Positions 17,021-25,816 of a DNA stretch of 64,000 nt are shown here, one piece after another. Origin of the DNA: Larkinella insperata (GTDB lineage: Bacteria; Bacteroidota; Bacteroidia; Cytophagales; Spirosomataceae). Within the stretch, counting starts at the first letter, position 1. Every line of letters begins with the position of its first letter. The position numbers and the translations under genes were made by a program. The notes beneath the pieces are model-generated. The model searched no databases and was not told the origin of the DNA. It was given only the letters and a program-made list of their open reading frames with translations. The stretch is from assembly GCF_026248825.1 (NCBI RefSeq), contig NZ_CP110973.1:1302001-1366000 (forward strand). The letters run 5' to 3'.

Positions 17021-17047
17021 AAGTATACACACAAAATCAATATACTT
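17021..17047. promoter_or_regulatory. Candidate PadR operator
   Basis: Perfect 7-bp inverted repeat AAGTATA ... TATACTT separated by 13 bp, starting 7 bp upstream of the PadR ATG. A second, shorter repeat (TATAC ... GTATA) overlaps it to the right. The stretch is strongly AT-rich against a GC-rich background. Confidence 0.55.
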
Positions 17048-17134
17048 ATAAATCTTATGTATATATTTCTCTAATGTGTTACAAAGAATCGTGCAGTTCG
17101 TTTCGACAAGTACCGTAATCCTGACCGGAAGCCG

Positions 17135-17142
17135 TATCTTTG
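17135..17142 (+). promoter_or_regulatory. -7 box TATCTTTG before the ABC exporter
   Basis: Perfect match to the Bacteroidota TAnnTTTG element, 7 bp from the exporter ATG, which would make the mRNA leaderless or nearly so. No clear -33 TTG is visible at the right spacing. Confidence 0.35.
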
Positions 17143-17148
17143 CGGAAC

Positions 17149-18975
17149 ATGAAAACGTATTTTCGCCTACTTTCATACGCCCAGCCCATCGGCCGCTTTC
17201 TGACGCCGTTTTTGTTGACGTCGTTGCTAGCCAGCGTGTTTGGGGTATTGAACTTTACCTTACTGATTCCGTTGCTGGATGTCCTGTTTGACAAAGTTGA
17301 CCCCGTGGAACTCCAGAAACTGCTGAGCCAGCCCGCACCCACCTTGTCGCTTGAAAACTCGCCCATCGACGTCTTTCGCTATTATTTCGCCCGCTTTTTT
17401 CAGGAACACGGTAAAATCGGAGCGCTTCGCTTCGTGTGTAGTGTGGTGGTCCTGTCGGTTATCCTGAACAACCTGTTCAAGTACCTTTCCGTCCGGCAAA
17501 TGGAAACCTTCAAGGCCCGGATGGTGGCCCGGTTGCGGGAAAAGGTTTTTACCAAAGCCATTCGACTGCACCTTGGTTTTTTTTCGAACGAACGCAAAGG
17601 CAACCTCATCGCCCGCATCCTGACCGACGTTCAGGAAGTTGAAAATTCGATTGCCAACAGCCTCTCGGCGGCTTCCAAAGAGTTTTTTCTGCTGGTTGCC
17701 TACATCGTAGCGCTGTTCAAGATTTCGGCCAACCTGACCTTTTTTGCCCTGCTGGTGATCCCGGTTTCGGGCGGCTTTATTGCCATGCTCGTCCGGCGAA
17801 TGAAACGGGATGCGCAGAGCGGACAACAGCGGCTGAGCGGCATTCTGAGCCTGCTCGACGAAACGTTTGGCGGCATGCGCGTGGTGAAAGGCTTCAACGC
17901 CGAATCGTTCATTACCCGGAAGTTCCAGGTCGAAAATGAAGGCTATCGCCAGTCGGTCCGGTCGCTGGCCAACCGGCGCGAACTGGCCTCGCCCTTCTCG
18001 GAGGCCATGGGCGTAACGGTTGTTGCCCTGATTCTGCTCTACGGCGGCTCGCTGGTGCTGAACAACCAATCGGATTTGTCAGCTTCGGATTTTATTACGT
18101 TCATCGCGATTTTTTCCCAGGTTACGCGCCCGGCCAAGGAGATTTCCAACGCCTTCAGCGGCTCACAGCGCGGGATTGCGTCGGGCGAACGGGTGCTGGA
18201 GCTGATCGATACCGTCCCGGCCATTCAGGATAAGCCCAACGCCACTGAGCTAACCGGTTTTCAGCGGAACATTGAGGTTAAAAACGTTTCATTTGCTTAC
18301 CAGGCCGACCGCCCGGTGTTGAAAGGCGTCAATTTCACGCTCGAAAAAGGCAAAACCATCGCACTCGTCGGTGCGTCGGGGGGCGGTAAATCAACCATTG
18401 CCGACCTGATTCCCCGCTTTTACGACCCTGCTGCCGGGCAGATTCTGATCGACGGCGTTGACCTGCGGGATTGCACCACGCAGTCGCTCCGGAATCTGAT
18501 GGGCATCGTGACGCAGGAAAGCATTCTGTTCAACGATACGGTTTTCAACAACATCGCCTTTGGCAGCGAGGCCACGGAGCAGGAAGTGATACGGGCCGCC
18601 CAGATCGCCAACGCCCACGATTTTATTATGGCCCAACCCGAAGGCTATCAGACCGTTATCGGCGACCGCGGAGGCCGCTTGTCGGGTGGACAGCGGCAGC
18701 GCATCAGCATTGCCCGCGCCGTGCTGAAAAACCCACCGATCCTGATTCTGGACGAAGCAACGTCGGCGCTGGATACGGAGTCGGAAAAACTGGTGCAGGA
18801 AGCCCTAACGCGCCTGATGGCCAACCGAACCTCGCTGGTGATTGCCCACCGGCTGAGCACCATTCAGCACGCCGATGAGATTCTGGTGGTGCAGAACGGC
18901 GAAATTGTCGAGCGCGGCACGCACCAGGATTTGCTGGGGCTGGACGAAGGGTTTTACCGGCGGCTTACCGTCTAA
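17149..18975 (+). CDS. MsbA-like ABC exporter, fused membrane and ATPase domains
   Basis: About 608 residues from the ATG at 17149 (MKTYFRLLSYAQPIGRF). Six transmembrane helices fill roughly residues 15-330, then the nucleotide-binding domain has Walker A GASGGGKST near residue 408, signature LSGGQRQRISIARAVL near 511 and Walker B ILILDEATSALD. This half-transporter would work as a homodimer. The best-known relatives flip lipid A or lipids, but drug exporters have the same layout, so the substrate is open. It is divergent from the PadR operon and ends 5 bp before the convergent metallopeptidase gene. Confidence 0.92.
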   Translation: MKTYFRLLSYAQPIGRFLTPFLLTSLLASVFGVLNFTLLIPLLDVLFDKVDPVELQKLLSQPAPTLSLENSPIDVFRYYFARFFQEHGKIGALRFVCSVVVLSVILNNLFKYLSVRQMETFKARMVARLREKVFTKAIRLHLGFFSNERKGNLIARILTDVQEVENSIANSLSAASKEFFLLVAYIVALFKISANLTFFALLVIPVSGGFIAMLVRRMKRDAQSGQQRLSGILSLLDETFGGMRVVKGFNAESFITRKFQVENEGYRQSVRSLANRRELASPFSEAMGVTVVALILLYGGSLVLNNQSDLSASDFITFIAIFSQVTRPAKEISNAFSGSQRGIASGERVLELIDTVPAIQDKPNATELTGFQRNIEVKNVSFAYQADRPVLKGVNFTLEKGKTIALVGASGGGKSTIADLIPRFYDPAAGQILIDGVDLRDCTTQSLRNLMGIVTQESILFNDTVFNNIAFGSEATEQEVIRAAQIANAHDFIMAQPEGYQTVIGDRGGRLSGGQRQRISIARAVLKNPPILILDEATSALDTESEKLVQEALTRLMANRTSLVIAHRLSTIQHADEILVVQNGEIVERGTHQDLLGLDEGFYRRLTV

Positions 18976-18980
18976 AACCG

Positions 18981-20054
18981 TCAGTCGGTTCCATTCCGCC
19001 GGGTTTGGTAACACACCTGATGGATGAAGCTTAGCTTTTCCATGACACCGGGCGGGATAACAAACGGGTACAGATCGGCGTGGCCCATGCTGCGGTTCAG
19101 GTTATTCATGGCAAACGACAACGGTCCCCATAAGTCCATCAGGGCTTTAAAGTCTTCCGGATCGTAGGGATCGGTTTTCTCGATTTCTACCCCGCTCATG
19201 GAGTCAACCAGCGACTGAAACTTGACGCTCAGGCCAAACGCGTGCGCGGTTTCAAGCGTATCCAGAATGTGCAGGTAATGCGCCCAGGTCTCGGCCCAAT
19301 CTTCCCACGGGTGGGCGGTGGCGTAGGCGCTGATGTAGTTAAGATTCCAGCCCGCCGGTGGCCCCTCCCGGTAATGCCGCTTCAGGGCATCTTTGTAACT
19401 CTGGCGTTCGTCGCCAAATAGGTCACGGTACGCGTCGATTCGCGCGGTGTTCCGAATCAGTCGATCCCAGTAATAATGCCCTATTTCGTGCCGGAAGTGG
19501 CCCAAAACCGTGCGGTATGGTTCGTCCATCTTCTGGCGGGTCATCTCCCGCTCGATGTCGTCCGCTTCCACGATGTTGATGGTAATCAGCCCGCGCAGGT
19601 GACCGGTCCGGACCCGGCGTTGGGTGCCGTCGGCCAGAAAATCGAAGGAAAGGCCGTTGTCGGGATCAACCGATTTGCTCATCAGCGGCAGCTTCATGCG
19701 CCGGAGCGCGTAAATCAGGCGGTGTTTGGCGGTTTCGATGCCCTTCCAACGCAGCAGGTACTCCGGCTTGCTCAGGTTGGGGACGGTCCGGTTCAGCTGG
19801 CAGGCTTCGCAAAACCGGGAACGGCCGCTTTGGTCTTCCACCAGCCAGTTACAAACCCCGTACTGGTGGTTGGCGCAATAGCGGTACAGGGTGTCATCCT
19901 GACCGTAAATCTGAAAAGTTTCGGCGTCGTTCGCAACCAGCGGAAGCAGTTCCAGCTGGCGAGCCAGAAAACCGAGCGGATATTCACACTGCGGACAACG
20001 GCTGTTTTCGAAATAAATCGGCTCTCCGCAGTGCGTGCATTTAAAAAGTTTCAT
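18981..20054 (-). CDS. Zinc-ribbon putative metallopeptidase (Peptidase_Mx type)
   Basis: A cytoplasmic protein of 357 residues. An N-terminal zinc ribbon has CTHC at 6-9 and CPQC at 20-23, with more cysteines at 60, 68, 82 and 85 (YCANHQYGVC, FCEAC). The peptidase signature HEIGH is at residues 189-193 (GHFRHEIGHYYWD), and a later PWEDWAETWAHYLH segment likely supplies the third zinc ligand. The family is widespread and predicted to be zincin-like; no substrate is known. It stands as a single gene, convergent with the exporter. Confidence 0.85.
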   Translation of the reverse strand: MKLFKCTHCGEPIYFENSRCPQCEYPLGFLARQLELLPLVANDAETFQIYGQDDTLYRYCANHQYGVCNWLVEDQSGRSRFCEACQLNRTVPNLSKPEYLLRWKGIETAKHRLIYALRRMKLPLMSKSVDPDNGLSFDFLADGTQRRVRTGHLRGLITINIVEADDIEREMTRQKMDEPYRTVLGHFRHEIGHYYWDRLIRNTARIDAYRDLFGDERQSYKDALKRHYREGPPAGWNLNYISAYATAHPWEDWAETWAHYLHILDTLETAHAFGLSVKFQSLVDSMSGVEIEKTDPYDPEDFKALMDLWGPLSFAMNNLNRSMGHADLYPFVIPPGVMEKLSFIHQVCYQTRRNGTD

Positions 20055-20175
20055 ACTCCAACAGGTTGAAGGATTCCCCGGAGCCCTCCTTTCCTATATC
20101 TGACGTTCAACAATTTCCCTAGTAACGTCTTTACGCTGAAATGGTTCGTTTGTCCGCCGTATATCGGTCGGAATG

Positions 20176-20212
20176 TAAACAAAACCGCCAACGCCCATCG
20201 GACGCTGGCGGT
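20176..20212 (-). terminator. Terminator after the exosortase operon
   Basis: On the minus strand a 10-bp stem (20203-20212 with 20184-20193, one G-U pair in RNA) is followed by TTTTGTTT. It lies about 30 bp beyond the exosortase stop. Confidence 0.75.
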
Positions 20213-20242
20213 CTACACACCCAACGCATTACAGAGTTTAGT

Positions 20243-21304
20243 TCAATACCACGCTTTCACCGCATCTTCCAGCGCACCGGGCCGGTCAACGGTTACGTTC
20301 AGCAGCGCAAAGGGTGGTTCGCCCCAGAGCATTCGCCAGCGGAAATCCGTCTGGCTGATGGTGCGGCAGAAGCCGTTGGAAAACCACCAGACGGTATAAA
20401 GCCGCTCTTTCCCGCGCTGCAACGATCCCACGTAGACCCAGCGCCCATGTATCTGTTTTTCGGCCACCGCGCCAAACGTGTACCCGCTCCCCCGCCAGCA
20501 AACCGTTGGGCTGTGTTCCGCGCTGTAGGCCGTTCGAACGGGTTTCAGATACACCAGCACCCCCTTTTTGCTGTACTGCCAAAAGCCGTTATCCACCGGT
20601 TTGCTCGCATACCCCGCCGGAACGGCAACCCGGACGGGAACGGCGGGCTGGCTGCGCTGAATCAGTCCGAAACCGGCCAAGCCCGCAACCCCGTAAACCA
20701 GCGCCAGCCGCTTCCAGGCCAGATGGGCGCCGGCAGGAAACGGTGTTCCGAACCGTTGATAAAGCCGGGGCAGACTCAGGTTTAAGGGCAACAACAGATA
20801 AAGCGCCAGACACGCCAGCCCAACCCCGTCGTGCAGCGGATCGTCGGGTACAATGTAAAACAGCACCAGCGTGAGCATCCGGATCAGGTTGGTCAGCAGC
20901 ACCAGAAGGACAGTTCCAAGCCCCACTGCCGCCAGCCATCCCACCGACAGCCGCGTTTGGGTCCGGTTTTCGAGATGGATGATCAGAAACAGGCTGGCCA
21001 GCGCCGATAAACCCGTCATCTGTAAACCCATGCAGGCCGGGTCGATGGCAAATTCATGACCGTTCAACTGAATCAGGTTGCCACTGGCCGTGGCCTCAAC
21101 GCCCACATGCCGCAGCAGAGTCGTCACCCAGCTACTCAACTGCAACCGGATCGGAAAGCCAAAAACCGTCGCCAGCCACCTCAGTACCGGCGACATCAGC
21201 AGCAAGCCGCCCAGAACGCCCAGCCAGCGCCCCCGCGCAGGCGTCAGCATGACGTAGACGGCCAGCGCCAGCCCGAGCCAGAAGGTCAGATCAGTTCCCT
21301 GCAT
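20243..21304 (-). CDS. xrtN: Exosortase (XrtN-like) with C-terminal EpsI-like domain
   Basis: A protein of 353 residues. The first 185 form a multi-helix membrane domain carrying the exosortase catalytic set: Cys91 in DPACMGLQM, Arg142 in NLIRMLTLVLF and His158 in PLHDGVGL. After a transmembrane helix near 200-215, the C-terminal 140 residues have HSPTVCWRGSGYTFG, which resembles the EpsI-type domain fused to some exosortases. Such enzymes cut and process proteins bearing PEP-type C-terminal tails in the inner membrane. The neighbouring gene, overlapping by 14 bp, encodes a VIT-domain protein with such a tail, so this is probably exosortase N acting on that single target. The XrtN subtype is inferred from the partner. 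Confidence 0.82.
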   Translation of the reverse strand: MQGTDLTFWLGLALAVYVMLTPARGRWLGVLGGLLLMSPVLRWLATVFGFPIRLQLSSWVTTLLRHVGVEATASGNLIQLNGHEFAIDPACMGLQMTGLSALASLFLIIHLENRTQTRLSVGWLAAVGLGTVLLVLLTNLIRMLTLVLFYIVPDDPLHDGVGLACLALYLLLPLNLSLPRLYQRFGTPFPAGAHLAWKRLALVYGVAGLAGFGLIQRSQPAVPVRVAVPAGYASKPVDNGFWQYSKKGVLVYLKPVRTAYSAEHSPTVCWRGSGYTFGAVAEKQIHGRWVYVGSLQRGKERLYTVWWFSNGFCRTISQTDFRWRMLWGEPPFALLNVTVDRPGALEDAVKAWY

Positions 21305-23930
21305 ACCGCCTTTTTTGCCAGCTATAGCCCATCCAGAGCGCCAGCAGCAACAGTAAAGCCCATTCGTGCGGTTCGGGCACGGCGCCGGTGTTTTTCAGGG
21401 TTGCGTTGCCCAGGCCGTCCGACGTCTTTTTGATTTTAAAACGGTCGTAGTCCTGCAGCGTTTCCAGGACCAGCAAACTCGACAGGGGTGAAACGATATG
21501 AGCCTGCCGGGCCTCGGCAATCAGCGACTCCTGGCGGAAGTCCGGCGAAAAATAATGCCGCCCAATTTGGTTCAGCAAGTGGTTGTAGGCATACAGCCGA
21601 ACCAGATGGTCCGGGGCCGCGCTTGCTTCGAGAACCGTTTTTCCACCATCCGGCCGGCGAACAATCCGAACGCCTGACTGCGGCAGGAAAGTCGATTGAT
21701 TCGCTACCGTCGGCGCAGCAAACTGCCTTTGCCGGAGCAGGGATTGCAGTTCCTGGATGGAGCCGTAATCCGTTTGAAAAATGCCAAACTCGCTCAGGGT
21801 TTTCACCAGATCAGACGGTTTCGACAGGCAGAAAGTCCGCACCGGGGGTTGATTAACGCGCTGCTGACTCAAAGCCCGGGCGTAGGAACTCCCCGCCAGG
21901 TCTTCGAGTTGCGGCCCCGTCTGGGCGCCTTTTGTGACAAACAGTGCCGAACCCGGATCCGGAATCCGGTAAAACGGAAAGACGCTGAAACGCTGCTCCA
22001 GCAACTGGTCGATCAAGTCGTCACGGTTGCCCGGGGTCAGTTGAATCAGTTCGTCCGTGTACACCCAGACTGGGCGCTTTTCGGCCATTGTTAACACCGC
22101 ATCAATGTCTGCTTTGGTCCAATCCTGGTGCAAATCGAGGTAGATCGCCCGTGGATCGAACGCTTCCAGGTTCTGCCGGGCGGGTTGGAGTTGGTAGGTA
22201 TGTCCGTTAAACCGAAACCCGCCGGTCGCCAGGGCCGGGGCGTCGAAACGAATTTCCCAGCGCGGCTGGTAGGTTGATTCCCGGAGAAGGTGTTTACCAA
22301 GCGGCTTTTCAAACCAGCCGGTTTTCAGGTAATCGGATAAGACCGGGTGCTGGGGCTGCTGCGAAAAGTCCAGCTTTACGGTTTCGGTAGCGTTCCGGCC
22401 GTCGGGCCCGTCAAACCAGGGATTTTCGTAGACCAGTTGCGGTACGTCACCCGATTCGTTTTCCAGCCGAAGGGGCGACGTGATGCCAATCTTTACCTGC
22501 CGCGTCTGGCCCGGCATACACGGAAACACCCGTACCGTTATCCGATTGCCTTCCCGCCAGTGGACCACCGACGGATCACGCTCTTCGACGCCCACAATGG
22601 TTCGGTAAGCGCTGTCGGCTTTCGCCTTGGTGGTCAGCACGCCTTTTTCCTCGCGCCCGTTAATCCACAACGACAGCGACGTAACGACCGAACCCGGCGA
22701 CAGGTGAAACGTGTACAATGCTTCCTGTTGCATGTACTGATTACCGTTGTAAACCTGCAATGTCTTTTCAGTGTACGCCAGCCGGTATTCCGGATAAATC
22801 CGGGTTTGCGTCAATACGTTGGTGGTTCGTAGGTCCGTACCCGACCATAAGCGTTCTTCATTCTCGTGCCGGAAGTTATAAAGCATCCCGATGAGCTTAT
22901 TTCCACCCACATCCCATGTTTTGCTCGGTTTTCGCAAGGCCGTAGCAATCATCACCAGCGGATCATGGCGCTTCAATTCCCACTGATGTTCAAACACCTT
23001 GTTGCCCCAGTCGTCAACCTGGCTGTAGACGGAGCCGGTTTTCAGGTATCGTTGCGTAATCCAGTTGTTCGGCAGTTGCTGGGCCAGCAGAATCCAGACG
23101 GGTAGCTCGTCGTCTTTTCGGGCAGCAATGGCGTTTGTGGTGTATCGAATCCGGGTATCCAGCTGAGTCCACTGATGAACAAACCAGAACGCAATTGCCA
23201 GCGGTACAAAAAGCCCGGCGGTGATGGCCGGTTGCCGGTGCTCATGATCCCGCCAGCTTTGCCAGAGTATGCTGCCAACCCCGATGGTGAGGACGAAGGG
23301 AATAAAAATGTGACCACCAACGCCCAACAGAACCAGCCCTAAAAATCCGTAAGGGTAGTAGGGAAGTGCATAAATGGTTTGGTACAGGAACAGACACCAC
23401 ACAACCGTCAGGACAAACAGCAGCACCTGCTGACCGCGAACCGACAAACCGTTCAACCAAGCTACCCCAAGGAGTGCCATTCCGGCCAGTACCAGCAACC
23501 CCTGCAACCACGGCACGGACTCGTGGAAAACCGGCAAGTCGCGGTTCAGGGCGTAGGCGCTCATCAGCCACAAAACCATCATGGACAGACGGGCCGGTCG
23601 CCCCTGCTCCGGTTGCGTCCGGGAAAACCGCAGCATTTTATTGGTCAACAACAAAATAGTGTAGGCCGTCGCCAGGCTGTAATGAAAGACGAACAGAGCG
23701 AAGTTGTGCGCAAAACCGTTGCGGGCCCCATACCAATCATACCCGCCGAAGATCAGGGCGGACACCCCAACCGCTACCAGACCCCAGCCAAACAGCGGCT
23801 GCCGGAAAACCAGCCACCACCAGGGCGGTTGATTGATGGGCCCGGGAGTCGTACTAGTAGAATTTATAGACTCAAAAGGGGAAGATGAAACCAAGTCGGC
23901 CTTGGTTGGCGGGTTGAAATGTGTGTCCAT
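21291..23930 (-). CDS. VIT-domain membrane protein with PEP-type sorting tail (exosortase target)
   Basis: A protein of 879 residues. After a Ser/Thr-rich cytoplasmic start come about eight or nine hydrophobic helices (roughly 35-260). A VIT-like domain follows (about 395-500), with EALYTFHLSPGSVVTSLSLW, the NGREEKGVL segment and RDPSVVHW, then a long extracytoplasmic region. The end has PEPHEW (852-857), one hydrophobic helix (858-871) and QKRR, the tripartite pattern recognised by exosortases. It overlaps the exosortase start by 14 bp and is the only visible target. Function of the displayed protein is unknown; VIT domains usually mediate protein contacts. A perfect palindrome lies just upstream. 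Confidence 0.85.
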   Translation of the reverse strand: MDTHFNPPTKADLVSSSPFESINSTSTTPGPINQPPWWWLVFRQPLFGWGLVAVGVSALIFGGYDWYGARNGFAHNFALFVFHYSLATAYTILLLTNKMLRFSRTQPEQGRPARLSMMVLWLMSAYALNRDLPVFHESVPWLQGLLVLAGMALLGVAWLNGLSVRGQQVLLFVLTVVWCLFLYQTIYALPYYPYGFLGLVLLGVGGHIFIPFVLTIGVGSILWQSWRDHEHRQPAITAGLFVPLAIAFWFVHQWTQLDTRIRYTTNAIAARKDDELPVWILLAQQLPNNWITQRYLKTGSVYSQVDDWGNKVFEHQWELKRHDPLVMIATALRKPSKTWDVGGNKLIGMLYNFRHENEERLWSGTDLRTTNVLTQTRIYPEYRLAYTEKTLQVYNGNQYMQQEALYTFHLSPGSVVTSLSLWINGREEKGVLTTKAKADSAYRTIVGVEERDPSVVHWREGNRITVRVFPCMPGQTRQVKIGITSPLRLENESGDVPQLVYENPWFDGPDGRNATETVKLDFSQQPQHPVLSDYLKTGWFEKPLGKHLLRESTYQPRWEIRFDAPALATGGFRFNGHTYQLQPARQNLEAFDPRAIYLDLHQDWTKADIDAVLTMAEKRPVWVYTDELIQLTPGNRDDLIDQLLEQRFSVFPFYRIPDPGSALFVTKGAQTGPQLEDLAGSSYARALSQQRVNQPPVRTFCLSKPSDLVKTLSEFGIFQTDYGSIQELQSLLRQRQFAAPTVANQSTFLPQSGVRIVRRPDGGKTVLEASAAPDHLVRLYAYNHLLNQIGRHYFSPDFRQESLIAEARQAHIVSPLSSLLVLETLQDYDRFKIKKTSDGLGNATLKNTGAVPEPHEWALLLLLALWMGYSWQKRRYAGN

Positions 23931-24367
23931 ATTTTCTTATTGAAAAGAACTTTGTAAAGCAAAGTAAAAGAGAGGTGATTGTCAATATCTGCCCGGCATT
24001 TTATTTTACAGGCTTCTATACAACCTTGACAGTTAAACGCTTACCTAAAAATCAATTCCATCGGTGGTCGTTCTGGTCTACCATTCACAAGCGGAGACTC
24101 CATAAAAGCCGTAGATCGCCAAGGTCACTACAGGGGAAGCAACTAGTTGCGACGAAAAAAGAAGGCATGACCAAATGCAAGGAAGGTAGGCCGGGCGGAT
24201 TGTTTTGATTTGATCAGACCAGAGGATAAGTTTACAGCCCAGTACAAAAAATAAACGTAGACAGAAGGGGTGCTTTTGTGGTTAGGTAGTAACCGGCTAC
24301 CCGGTTATCGCCTGTGAATCAAAATATTTCATCAAACAGCAGTTGTCAGGATTTGCCTTTTTTCAGC
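23931..24367. other. Non-coding gap between exosortase operon and DUF4369 gene
   Basis: 437 bp with no credible gene; the open frame on the plus strand at 23921-24208 lacks coding character. The left end has the palindrome ACTTTG-TAAAG-CAAAGT (23949-23965) upstream of the exosortase operon. The right end has a 7-bp hairpin TAACCGG-CTAC-CCGGTTA (24290-24307) about 60 bp before the DUF4369 gene. Confidence 0.6.
23949..23965. promoter_or_regulatory. 17-bp palindrome upstream of the exosortase operon
   Basis: ACTTTG TAAAG CAAAGT: perfect 6-bp arms around a 5-bp centre, 19-35 bp upstream of the start codon at 23930. Position and symmetry fit an operator for a dimeric repressor. The regulator is not encoded next to it. 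Confidence 0.55.
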
Positions 24368-25039
24368 ATGAGAACCCGTTTTGTAATCGTTTTCGGTCTG
24401 GCCTGCCTGACCTTTTTACCGTCGGTCTGGGCGCAGAAAAATGTCCGGCTGCAAGGTAATGTCAGCGGATTAGGCTCAACGATGATTTACCTCAAGAAAA
24501 CCGATAACACCAACAGTCGGCCCGTCGTTGTTGATTCAACCCGGTCGGCCGATGGACGGTTTTCGTTCAGCCGCAGCATTCCGGAAGTTGATTTTTACAA
24601 TGTGGTAGCCGCTGGTCTGCCGGGTCAGGTGCAGTTTATCTGGGACGGCGATCTGACGCTCGAGGGCACCCGCGACCTGTTTCGGGAATCGGAAATCAAG
24701 GGCTCCCCGCTCACCGACAGCTGGCTGAAGTTCCAGAACGAGGTAGACCGCCCGTACCGCGATGTGCTGATGGATTTGTACAACGAGCGCCAACGGTCGA
24801 GCAGCGATACGGCAATTGCTACCCGGGTGGCGCGGGAAGAGAAACGACTCAAGCAGGAGCAGATTCAAAAAGTGGCCCAGCAGATTCGGGAAAACCCCGA
24901 CTCGCAGCTGAGTCTGTATCTGTTGAACTGGTACTGGACGCAGCTACCGAAAGCCGAAGCCCGTGCTATGTACGAAAAATTAAATCCATCGTTGAAAAAT
25001 CATTCGCTGGCGAAGCGTCTGCAAAACCAGCTAAAATAA
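24368..25039 (+). CDS. Secreted DUF4369-type protein without thioredoxin domain
   Basis: About 223 residues from the ATG at 24368 (MRTRFVIVFGLACLTFL, signal peptide ending VWAQ). The N-terminal domain (VRLQGNVSGLGSTMIYLKK, VVDSTRSADGRFSF, then SEIKGSPLTDSWLKFQNEV) matches the DUF4369 beta-sandwich that normally precedes a thioredoxin-like domain in Bacteroidota oxidoreductases. Here the rest is helical and charged (residues 120-220) with no CxxC, so it is a stand-alone version. Likely periplasmic; function unknown. Confidence 0.78.
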   Translation: MRTRFVIVFGLACLTFLPSVWAQKNVRLQGNVSGLGSTMIYLKKTDNTNSRPVVVDSTRSADGRFSFSRSIPEVDFYNVVAAGLPGQVQFIWDGDLTLEGTRDLFRESEIKGSPLTDSWLKFQNEVDRPYRDVLMDLYNERQRSSSDTAIATRVAREEKRLKQEQIQKVAQQIRENPDSQLSLYLLNWYWTQLPKAEARAMYEKLNPSLKNHSLAKRLQNQLK

Positions 25040-25143
25040 GTAAGGCTTTCTTTTTTTGCCCTATTCTGCAAATTGGCGGCACCCATGTCTACGATTTGTA
25101 AACATGGGTAAGAGGCCCAACTTCTTCACCAAAAATCAACACA

Positions 25144-25593
25144 TCAGTCGTTTACCCGCACGTAGGTTTCGGTGATTATCCGGTCAATGCCTAGTTTTTC
25201 AACCTTCTCTACCCCTTTTTGAACCAGGGTGTCCCCCGCTATTTTCACCACGAATTCAAACTTGTTGTTCTCCCAGGCCGGATCGATGTAGTATTCCAGA
25301 TGCTCGGTATAAACACTGTCGGCCAACGTATATTTTCCACCACCGGCCGAGAACGCAGCCGCCGAATCCTTGCCCGTGCGCCTATCATGACTCATGAACG
25401 CAAAGTGCGTCGGATTGATCATTTTAATCATTTTGACGTTCGGATTAAAGGTGGAAAAAGTTGTATCCTTTTGCGAAGCAGTAGCCGAAACTAATTCCCA
25501 GGTTCCGATGATGGGCGGGGCCGACGATTTTTGCTGGCAGCTGCTGATGACCGAAATAAGGGCGACAAAAAGAGGCAGAGTTCTAAATTTCAT
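25144..25593 (-). CDS. Lipocalin-like lipoprotein
   Basis: A protein of 149 residues with a lipoprotein signal (SVISSC, Cys19) and a GTWELVSATA motif (around 30-39), the usual first strand of small lipocalin-like proteins. The remainder is a probable beta barrel (THFAFMSHDRRTGK, KYTLADSVYTEHLEYY). Ligand unknown. It is convergent with the DUF4369 gene; the 104 bp between them show no clear terminator. Confidence 0.72.
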   Translation of the reverse strand: MKFRTLPLFVALISVISSCQQKSSAPPIIGTWELVSATASQKDTTFSTFNPNVKMIKMINPTHFAFMSHDRRTGKDSAAAFSAGGGKYTLADSVYTEHLEYYIDPAWENNKFEFVVKIAGDTLVQKGVEKVEKLGIDRIITETYVRVND

Positions 25594-25816
25594 AAATCAA
25601 TACGCTGTAAATCAATTTACAACAAACAAAGGAATAACGATTTTGATGGAGGTATTCTAATTTGCTCACCCCCGTTTTAGCAATAAATAAAACTTGGCGG
25701 AAGAGAAAAACCTCCGCCGTTTCCATTCTTGGGCCGTTGGTAAATACCGTATTTGTTCGGTAAGTTAGTAGTTTCAAGTGATATTTAGCGGGTCTGTTCA
25801 TTATCCTTACCGAGTC

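Noticed and set aside
23921..24208. Open frame in the exosortase upstream gap
   Set aside because: Basic, unstructured translation with no homology I recognise; overlaps the palindrome and start region of the divergent gene.
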